NCBI GenBank assembly: GCA_030681145.1
Contig: JAUXXK010000485.1
Span: 1 to 6,204 of the forward strand
Direction of reading: 5' to 3'
Source: Methanobacteriaceae archaeon
GTDB taxonomy: Archaea; Methanobacteriota; Methanobacteria; Methanobacteriales; Methanobacteriaceae
Length of the DNA stretch: 6,204 nt
Positions within the stretch are counted from its first letter, which is position 1, and every line of letters starts with the position of its first letter. Positions 1-5,227 of this stretch are shown in pieces. Below the pieces are notes generated by a model. That model did no database searches. It was not told the DNA's origin and saw only the letters and a list, made by a program, of their open reading frames with translations. A program made the translations under genes and the position numbers.

Positions 1-63
1 TAAAATATTTTAAATAGTTCTTTAAATCAATTACGATTACCACTTACCAATGTTTTTAATGGA

Positions 64-72
64 TTATAATAT
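64..72 (+). promoter_or_regulatory. possible TATA box for the FilR1-type regulator gene
   Basis: The stretch ttataatat lies about 40 nt before the GTG start at 110. An archaeal TATA element here would place the transcription start near 90-95 and leave a short leader of 15-20 nt. The surrounding DNA is so AT-rich that similar strings occur by chance; another candidate, ttttaaata, is at 8-16. No coding sequence is seen in 1-109. Confidence 0.3.
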
Positions 73-98
73 GCTTTAGATTATTAAAAGATTTTCAT

Positions 99-103
99 GG
101 GGT
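99..103 (+). promoter_or_regulatory. ribosome binding site supporting the GTG start at 110
   Basis: The string ggggt lies 6 nt before GTG 110. Aligned with the archaeal consensus AGGAGGTGAT ending 3 nt before a start codon, positions 97-106 match at 6 of 10 bases. The same alignment for the in-frame ATG at 116 matches poorly, so the GTG is preferred. Confidence 0.5.
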
Positions 104-109
104 ATTCTA

Positions 110-922
110 GTGAAGATGGAAAAAGCACTAGGGTTGTACGAGGATGTTAAGAGCGATATGAAATTTTTTGTGAGCTCTGAGGTCCGATCCAAGATATTGT
201 TAAGTCTAATGCAGAAACCTAAAAATCTTCCTATCCTAAGACAAGAAATTGATTTTAGCTCTTCAACCATACTCCATGCCATGTATCAACTGGAGAATAA
301 AAAATTTGTTTTTAAAAAGTCTGGAAATTATTCATTATCTCAAATGGGTGAACTTGCTGCTTTGAAACTAGTAAATTTGATGAAATCTTTTTCTTCCATG
401 AATAAACTACAAAATATTTTATTAAACCATGAAATTGAAGTTATACCGCATCAACTTTTACAAGGTATTGAATGTTTAGAAAAAGGACAAATTTTAGAAT
501 CAAAACCTAATAATTTAATGCACCATTACCAAACTATTTCAGATAAATTCTTAAATTCAAAAAACGTTAAAATTATATCTTCTGTTTTTTATCCCTTCTT
601 TGTAGATGTATTGAAAAATTCCTGCAAAAACGATGGAATTTTGCAAATGTTAATGACTCAAGATGTGGGAAACATAATTTTAAGTGATTTTAGAGCGGAA
701 ATTAGTAGTATAAACAAGCCTAATATTAATTTATTGAAAATTGACAATGAGCTGAAACTTTGTCTTTTACTTGCAGATGATTTCATGGCAATGGGTCTTT
801 TTTTAGATAATGGGGTGTATGACTCTAATCGATTTTTAATAAGCAATAGTGAAGAATCAATATCATGGGCTAATGAATTATTTAAATACTATCTTGATAA
901 AGCTATTCAATTTAAATTGTAG
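110..922 (+). CDS. winged-helix transcriptional regulator with FilR1 (DUF1724) domain
   Basis: This 270-residue cytoplasmic protein is probably a DNA-binding regulator. Residues about 20-85 form a winged helix-turn-helix: a SSEVRSKILLSL first helix, then a recognition-helix region at about 50-67 (SSSTILHAMYQLENKKFV), then a wing and a 'LSQMGELAALKL' segment. A linker containing LLNHEIEVIPHQLL (104-117) leads to an alpha/beta domain at about 128-260. That order and the NHxI..IP..LL signature are typical of the FilR1/DUF1724 regulators that are numerous in Methanobacteriales. Members are thought to sense a small ligand through the C-terminal domain, but none is identifiable here. The start is GTG 110, supported by ggggt at 99-103; ATG 116 is the alternative. 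The gene stands alone, with T-rich DNA behind it, so it does not appear co-transcribed with the ligase. Family call is firm; target genes and effector are unknown. Confidence 0.85.
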   Translation: MKMEKALGLYEDVKSDMKFFVSSEVRSKILLSLMQKPKNLPILRQEIDFSSSTILHAMYQLENKKFVFKKSGNYSLSQMGELAALKLVNLMKSFSSMNKLQNILLNHEIEVIPHQLLQGIECLEKGQILESKPNNLMHHYQTISDKFLNSKNVKIISSVFYPFFVDVLKNSCKNDGILQMLMTQDVGNIILSDFRAEISSINKPNINLLKIDNELKLCLLLADDFMAMGLFLDNGVYDSNRFLISNSEESISWANELFKYYLDKAIQFKL

Positions 923-924
923 CT

Positions 925-1003
925 TATTTTTAGTATTATAGATGCAATATTTTTTCAATTAATCACAGTATATTGTTTATTGATGGGGAATAGAACTTTT
1001 TTT
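925..1003 (+). terminator. T-run termination region after the regulator gene
   Basis: Three T tracts follow the stop codon: five T at 926-930, six at 950-955 and seven at 997-1003. Archaeal transcription commonly ends at such oligo-T runs without a hairpin, and none is evident here. The stretch between the regulator and ligase genes (923-1129) contains no convincing ORF; its second half presumably holds the ligase promoter, for which tttttaatatt (1034-1044) and ttaataatat (1050-1059) are weak candidates. Confidence 0.5.
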
Positions 1004-1120
1004 GGTAAAAAATAATGGAACTAACTATTAACATTTTTAATATTACTAATTAATAATATCATTATCTTCAACAAAATAATAATTGGGATATTATGGGAAA
1101 TAATAATATAATCTTTTTTG

Positions 1121-1126
1121 GCTGAT
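1121..1126 (+). promoter_or_regulatory. ribosome binding site favouring the ATG 1130 start of the ligase
   Basis: The string gctgat differs at one base from the archaeal GGTGAT element and ends exactly 3 nt before ATG 1130, the spacing also seen at the TTG 5228 gene. Neither TTG 1118 nor GTG 1151, both in frame, has any such element at the matching distance. Confidence 0.45.
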
Positions 1127-1129
1127 AAA

Positions 1130-2803
1130 ATGTCTTTAAAAAATAATAAAGTGAAATACGAAAGCATGGTTGAGGTGTACTATGCACTGGAATCCACCAC
1201 AAAAAGACTGGAAAAAACTAAAACTCTTGCAGACTTTTTTTCTGGTATTGATTCCGAACTCCTTCCAGTAGTAACCATAATGGCATTGGGAAGAGTTTTT
1301 CCTGTTTGGAGTGAAGAAGAGTTAGGGGTTGGTTCAAAACTTCTTATTAAGGCCATAGCATCAGTAGTAGGTGTGAGTTCTGATGATGTGGAGGATCAAA
1401 TTAGGGATCAGGGCGATATTGGTACTGCCAGTGAAGTTTTATTCAAAAAAAGATCACAAACTACATTTTTTTCACAACCACTGACAATTGAAATGGTTTA
1501 TAATAATCTGCGAAAAATTGCATCTATATCTGGTAATCGGGCACAATCTCGAAAAATGAGCATTATTAGAGAACTTTTGTCATTGTCTTCGCCGATGGAG
1601 GCCAAATACATTACTCGTACAGTATTGGAGGAACTTCGGGTTGGTGTAGGTGAAGGAACTATTCGTGATGCCATTTCTGTTGCATTTGGTGTTGACAAAG
1701 AAATACTGGATCGGGCGCATATGTTAACTAATGATCTTGGATGGGTGGCTCAAGTTACCCTAGAAGAAGGTGAAGAAGGACTTAAAAAAATCTCTTTGAA
1801 ACCTGGAAAACCTGTTAAACCAATGCTTGCTCAGCTGGCGAAGGGTATTAAAGAAAGTGTAACTGAAATGGGTAGAGTGTTCTGCGAGACTAAATACGAT
1901 GGAATAAGAGTTCAAATTCATAGAAAAGGACAGGAAGTAATGGTTTTTACCCGAAGGTTGGAAAACATTAGCAATGCGGTCCCGGATGTTATAGAATACA
2001 TCGAAAAATCATTACCTCACCAAGATTTTATTGTTGAAGGGGAAATAATTGTTACCAAAAACGGCAAGCCTATTTCTTTTCAGTACATACTGCAGAGAAT
2101 AAGACGTAAATATGATATAGAGAAAGTCATGGGAGAAGTTCCACTTACTCTTTACTTATTCGATGTTCTTTATTTTAATAAACCTTTTATTGACGCCCCA
2201 TTAGAGAACAGAAGATCTAAGCTAGAATCTATAGTAAACACAAGTGAAAATAAGATACAACTAAGCAAACTGGTTAAGATAACAATGGATAATGTGCAAG
2301 AAGCTGAAAATTTATTCACGGAATCTATTGATAAGGGTCATGAGGGTATTATGATAAAAGATCCTCAGGCACCCTATATTCCCGGAATTCGTGGTAAAAA
2401 AATGCTTAAATACAAAGCAGAGCCAGAAACATTAGATTTGGTCGTGGTTGGGGGGTCATATGGTAAAGGAAAAAGAGCTCATTTTATTGGGTCTTATTTA
2501 ATGGCTCTGAGGGATGAAGATGGGGGGTTTCAAACTATAGCGCATGTTGCAACAGGTCTTGATGATAAAACTCTTTTAGAACTTTCAGAAAGAATGGATA
2601 AGATTATAAAGCACCGTAAAGGGGGATTGATTAAAGTAAACCCTCACATAATTCTAGAAATTGCTTACAGTGAGATTGTAAATAGTCCGGAATATGAAAG
2701 TGGCTTTTCTCTTCGTTTCCCAGTGGTTAAGAGAATAAGAGATGATTTAAGCCTGGAGGATATAGATACTGTTGCCCGGGTTAAATCTATTTTTAAAGGC
2801 TAA
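1130..2803 (+). CDS. lig: ATP-dependent DNA ligase (archaeal type)
   Basis: The enzyme seals nicks in duplex DNA in replication and repair by adenylating its active-site lysine with ATP, passing AMP to the 5' phosphate, then joining the ends. From ATG 1130 it has 557 residues, close to the roughly 560 usual for archaeal ligases. Domains in order are an N-terminal helical DNA-binding domain (about 10-200), the adenylation domain (about 230-430) and a C-terminal OB-fold. Visible motifs: motif I KYDGIR with nucleophile Lys255, VEGEI at about 303-307, LFDVLYFN at about 343-350, motif IV EGIMIKD at about 405-411, motif V LKYKAE at about 426-431, and motif VI RFPVVKRIRDD near the C-terminus. All catalytic motifs are intact. 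TTG 1118 would add 4 residues; GTG 1151 (MKY...) would remove 7 and resembles the N-terminus I recall for some relatives. The gene looks monocistronic, with strong T runs behind it. Confidence 0.97.
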   Translation: MSLKNNKVKYESMVEVYYALESTTKRLEKTKTLADFFSGIDSELLPVVTIMALGRVFPVWSEEELGVGSKLLIKAIASVVGVSSDDVEDQIRDQGDIGTASEVLFKKRSQTTFFSQPLTIEMVYNNLRKIASISGNRAQSRKMSIIRELLSLSSPMEAKYITRTVLEELRVGVGEGTIRDAISVAFGVDKEILDRAHMLTNDLGWVAQVTLEEGEEGLKKISLKPGKPVKPMLAQLAKGIKESVTEMGRVFCETKYDGIRVQIHRKGQEVMVFTRRLENISNAVPDVIEYIEKSLPHQDFIVEGEIIVTKNGKPISFQYILQRIRRKYDIEKVMGEVPLTLYLFDVLYFNKPFIDAPLENRRSKLESIVNTSENKIQLSKLVKITMDNVQEAENLFTESIDKGHEGIMIKDPQAPYIPGIRGKKMLKYKAEPETLDLVVVGGSYGKGKRAHFIGSYLMALRDEDGGFQTIAHVATGLDDKTLLELSERMDKIIKHRKGGLIKVNPHIILEIAYSEIVNSPEYESGFSLRFPVVKRIRDDLSLEDIDTVARVKSIFKG

Positions 2804-2838
2804 ATTTTTCACCAGTAATAATAAATATCATTTAATAC

Positions 2839-2891
2839 TTTTTTTTAATTAATTGGTTAATGATTCTATTTTTCATATTTTATTATTTTTT
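2839..2891 (+). terminator. T-run terminator cluster after the ligase gene
   Basis: An eight-T run at 2839-2846 lies 36 nt past the ligase stop, followed by further tracts including five T at 2869-2873 and six at 2886-2891. This fits archaeal hairpin-free termination and separates the ligase from the OB-fold gene. Confidence 0.6.
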
Positions 2892-2899
2892 CGTAATTA

Positions 2900-2908
2900 T
2901 TAAATATT
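2900..2908 (+). promoter_or_regulatory. possible TATA box of the OB-fold gene
   Basis: The string ttaaatatt resembles the archaeal TTTAAATA box. It would set a start site near 2927-2932 and a leader of about 20-25 nt that includes the gagg ribosome binding site at 2941-2944. The surrounding DNA is very AT-rich, so the call is tentative. Confidence 0.4.
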
Positions 2909-2909
2909 G

Positions 2910-2925
2910 TATTAATTAATTAATA
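2910..2925. repeat. 16-bp perfect AT palindrome in the OB-fold gene promoter
   Basis: Positions 2910-2925 (tattaattaattaata) read identically on both strands and are built from an ATTA repeat. They sit between the candidate TATA box and the ribosome binding site, so a protein bound there could block initiation. The sequence is low-complexity and may be chance in DNA of this composition. Confidence 0.35.
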
Positions 2926-2952
2926 ATTAAGTAATACCTTGAGGAAATTTTT

Positions 2953-3342
2953 ATGGAAGATCAAAAAATATTTAAAATGGCACTAATAATTTCTTTAATT
3001 GGCATAATGGGAATGGCTGCTTTTGCTGGTGAAATAAGTCCTTATAAAATTAAACTTAATGAAATTAATAGGGGAATCATGGATAGAGAAGTTACGGTGG
3101 AATGTTATGTAGAAGATGTTCAAAAGGCTTTAAAGTCCGATACATATTTTCTTAAAGTTAATGATGGTACTGCAAAAACAAAGATAGTTATTTTTGAAGG
3201 AACGACTCATGAAATGCAAAAAAATGGACTTAACCCTAAAAATATTAATAAATTTAGAATAAGAGCTACATGTACTGTAAATCAATATAAAGGAGCATTT
3301 GAGCTTGTATTAAAAGATCAGGATTCTATTAAAATAATTTAA
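2953..3342 (+). CDS. small exported or membrane-anchored OB-fold protein
   Basis: This 129-residue protein begins with a short charged stretch (MEDQKIFK) and a hydrophobic segment at about 9-25 ending in AFA-GE (23-27), which looks like a signal peptide with an AxA cleavage site. If it is not cleaved, it is a membrane anchor. Residues about 33-129 read as one OB-fold of the tRNA-anti/nucleic-acid-binding type: the INRGIMDREVTVECYVEDV strand pair, then TYFLKVNDGTAKTKIVIFEG, then a helix around 86-97, then FRIRATCTVNQYKGAFELVL and a terminal DQDSIKII strand. OB-folds bind nucleic acids, sugars or proteins, and the ligand here is unknown. An exported position argues against a role with the upstream ligase. 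ATG 2953 is backed by gagg at 2941-2944, 8 nt upstream. The gene is separated from the ligase by T-run terminators and converges on the flippase-like gene. Domain call is fairly sure; function is not. Confidence 0.75.
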   Translation: MEDQKIFKMALIISLIGIMGMAAFAGEISPYKIKLNEINRGIMDREVTVECYVEDVQKALKSDTYFLKVNDGTAKTKIVIFEGTTHEMQKNGLNPKNINKFRIRATCTVNQYKGAFELVLKDQDSIKII

Positions 3343-3357
3343 TGTAGAAAACTCCTA

Positions 3358-4362
3358 TTAAGATTTTTCTGAATTTTTAAGTTTTGGTGAATACTTTTTC
3401 ATATCTTTCCACAAATCAGGCGCATAAAATGCTGAAAAAATTATTCCTATAACTGTAACAGCCCAGAAAGAAACTAAACGATCAACTAGGGCTATACTTC
3501 CACCTATTGCTTTAGGGACCTTAAAAATTACAAATAAACCAGTCATAGAAATTTCAATGGATCCCATGCCTCCCGGCAGAGCAGATACCACGCCAATAAA
3601 ATTTGCCAGCAGAAATATGATGATTACTTCCATTAATCCAATTTTAATATTAAATGCATAAAAAATAGTTAAAAGCCGAATACATTCTAAGAGCCAGCAT
3701 AAACCAGATAATATGAATACAAAACTTAAATTTGAAATACTACTGAATGATTTGGTGTATTTGACCATTTCCTTTAATCCATTTAATGCTTGATTATAAA
3801 TATTATCCAAATATTTTTCCGATAATGGTAATTTTCTTAATAAAAAATGTATTTTTTTATAAATCCATGAACTAGAGTTTTCGTGCCAATTAAGGATATA
3901 AATGAGAAATACGAACCCTAAAGATAAAAAAGCCCCGATTATAGCTAAAATCCTTACTTGAGGAACAAAGAAACATGCTATAATGAGTAACAATCCTACT
4001 ATCATTAAATCAAAAAATCTTTCTGTTAATCCTGCTGAAAGTCCTTCTGAAATACTTATACCATTAATTTTTTTACCTACAATGGCGGTTACGGGTTCGC
4101 CTGCTGTTCTAAAAGGACTAAAATTCCCCGCAAATAATCCTATACTTTTAACTACAAAGTTATCCTTGAAATCCCATGGTTTTTTTATTATAAACCCCCA
4201 TCGACATCCTCTTAAGAAAACAACTATAATGTGTATTAAAAGTGCTAATAAAATTAAAATCCAGTTTGCAGATTTTAAAGAATTTAATATTTCATAAGGC
4301 CCTACCCATACAATTAAAAAAATAACTAAAAGCACACTTATTCCAGTAATATACTTTTTCAT
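3358..4362 (-). CDS. flippase-like integral membrane protein (UPF0104 / LPG synthase TM family)
   Basis: This 334-residue polytopic protein has roughly eight membrane segments, for example at about 5-22, 33-51, 119-134, 137-157, 211-230, 243-262, 264-282 and 295-312. Family signatures are visible: RGCRW at 51-55, the conserved GLFAGNFSPFRTAGEP block at 75-90, ERFFDLM at 114-120, PGGMGSIE at 263-270 and DRLVSFW at 294-300. The family includes the membrane half of bacterial MprF/LPG synthase and the C-terminal part of haloarchaeal AglD; members are thought to move or position lipid-linked substrates in the membrane, though many are uncharacterised. The start codon overlaps the stop of the upstream glycosyltransferase gene (ATGA, 4359-4362), and aaggat lies just before it, so translation is probably coupled. 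The last 20 residues are basic and hydrophilic. Translocation of the partner's glycolipid product is inference. Confidence 0.88.
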   Translation of the reverse strand: MKKYITGISVLLVIFLIVWVGPYEILNSLKSANWILILLALLIHIIVVFLRGCRWGFIIKKPWDFKDNFVVKSIGLFAGNFSPFRTAGEPVTAIVGKKINGISISEGLSAGLTERFFDLMIVGLLLIIACFFVPQVRILAIIGAFLSLGFVFLIYILNWHENSSSWIYKKIHFLLRKLPLSEKYLDNIYNQALNGLKEMVKYTKSFSSISNLSFVFILSGLCWLLECIRLLTIFYAFNIKIGLMEVIIIFLLANFIGVVSALPGGMGSIEISMTGLFVIFKVPKAIGGSIALVDRLVSFWAVTVIGIIFSAFYAPDLWKDMKKYSPKLKNSEKS

Positions 4363-5042
4363 CGGACAAGCATCCTTTTTGTTTTTTTAAATATTCTTTT
4401 AATTACAAACCTTAAGTAGTTCATTGCGGTTTTACTGGTAATACTGGATTTTTCATCACCGTAAATACAAGAAATACTCACTTCTTCCACATTTAAATCA
4501 TTTTTATAAGCTTTATATAACATTTCAGACTCATATATGTAATCATTATATTCTATATCTAAAAATAAAGCAACAGTTTGATATTTTAATGCCCTAAACC
4601 CACTTTGACTATCAGTAAGATGATATCCGGTGAGATGGCGCATTATAAAAGAAGTAAGTCTGTTGGAAAGTTTTCGCTGAAATGGCATGTTTTCGGGACT
4701 CCCATCTTTAAATCGAGACCCAATAATGAGGTCTGATTTACCCAAATGAGAAATCAGAATAGGTATATAACTGGGGTCATGTTGACAGTCGCCATCAATT
4801 AAAATTATTTCATCATATTTTTTATCCAGAGCAAAATGAAGGCCCGCCTTTAAGGCAGCACCTTTTCCTAAATTCTTAGAATGTTGTATTATCATGGCTC
4901 CGGCATTTTTTGCTATTTCAAAAGTTTTATCTTCCGATCCATCATCAATAACCATTACCTCTGAATATTTTAAAGAGCTTTTAACAACCTTTGCTATGCT
5001 TTTCTCTTCATTATATGCGGGTATTATAGTAATTACTGCCAT
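4359..5042 (-). CDS. family 2 glycosyltransferase, dolichol-phosphate-mannose synthase-like
   Basis: This 227-residue GT-A-fold enzyme probably transfers a sugar from a nucleotide donor to polyprenyl (dolichyl) phosphate on the cytoplasmic face. Visible motifs: ITIIPAYNEE (4-13), VIDDGSEDKT (31-40), the KNLGKGAALKAG loop (56-67), the metal-binding DGDCQHD (83-89, equivalent to the DADxQH of DPM synthases), IIGSRF (106-111) and TDSQSGFRALK (143-153). It has no membrane domain. Its C-terminus (about 211-227) is strongly basic, which suggests peripheral membrane attachment, as in short DPM1-type enzymes. It is the first gene of a two-gene operon and overlaps the flippase-like gene by 4 bp. ATG 5042 gives the usual family N-terminus although the ribosome binding site is weak. 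A TTTTATATA box lies about 65-70 nt upstream. The donor sugar (mannose, glucose or other) cannot be determined from the sequence. Confidence 0.9.
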   Translation of the reverse strand: MAVITIIPAYNEEKSIAKVVKSSLKYSEVMVIDDGSEDKTFEIAKNAGAMIIQHSKNLGKGAALKAGLHFALDKKYDEIILIDGDCQHDPSYIPILISHLGKSDLIIGSRFKDGSPENMPFQRKLSNRLTSFIMRHLTGYHLTDSQSGFRALKYQTVALFLDIEYNDYIYESEMLYKAYKNDLNVEEVSISCIYGDEKSSITSKTAMNYLRFVIKRIFKKTKRMLVR

Positions 5043-5105
5043 AGTGTTTATCCATGATGTTTTAATGTTTTGAGTATTGACGATATTAATAAAATATTAC
5101 CTTGG

Positions 5106-5114
5106 TATATAAAA
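5106..5114 (-). promoter_or_regulatory. TATA box of the glycosyltransferase-flippase operon
   Basis: On the minus strand this reads ttttatata, a near-perfect archaeal TATA element. A start site about 25 nt downstream would fall near 5083-5086, giving a leader of about 40 nt to ATG 5042. The element is directional, so it fits the minus operon and not the divergent plus-strand gene. Confidence 0.6.
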
Positions 5115-5138
5115 TGCATTAAATAATATTCTAACATA

Positions 5139-5154
5139 AATAGTTATATCTATT
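5139..5154. repeat. imperfect inverted repeat between the divergent genes
   Basis: Positions 5139-5154 (aatagttatatctatt) pair in 7 of 8 positions across the centre. The element lies just upstream of the minus-strand TATA box and in the probable promoter area of the plus-strand gene, so it could be a shared operator. Its AT content makes chance likely. The rest of 5043-5227 shows no ORF; ttatatc (5144-5150) and ctataaaa (5173-5180) are weak plus-strand promoter candidates. Confidence 0.25.
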
Positions 5155-5218
5155 AAAAATAATAAGCTTACTCTATAAAAATGATAGTTAAGATAATAAA
5201 TGGAATTGAATTATTTGT

Positions 5219-5224
5219 GGTGAT
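5219..5224 (+). promoter_or_regulatory. consensus ribosome binding site fixing the TTG 5228 start
   Basis: The string ggtgat is the exact archaeal element complementary to the 16S rRNA 3' end and ends 3 nt before TTG 5228. In-frame GTG 5225 directly abuts it with no spacer, and TTG 5237 is 12 nt away, so TTG 5228 is the best start. Confidence 0.65.
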
Positions 5225-5227
5225 GTG

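Noticed and set aside
76..846. Minus-strand ORFs at 76-282 and 658-846
   Set aside because: They are antisense to the FilR1-type regulator, short, and without recognisable features.
1498..1698. Minus-strand ORF of 66 codons within the ligase gene
   Set aside because: Antisense to a conserved housekeeping enzyme and without any domain or start signal.
1118..3342. A ligase and OB-fold DNA-repair operon
   Set aside because: An eight-T run and further T tracts separate the genes, the OB-fold gene has its own likely promoter, and its product appears exported, so a joint repair role is not supported.
3983..4297. Plus-strand ORF of 104 codons inside the flippase-like gene
   Set aside because: It lies antisense to a gene with clear family motifs, has no ribosome binding site, and its product has no recognisable domain; it is a shadow frame.
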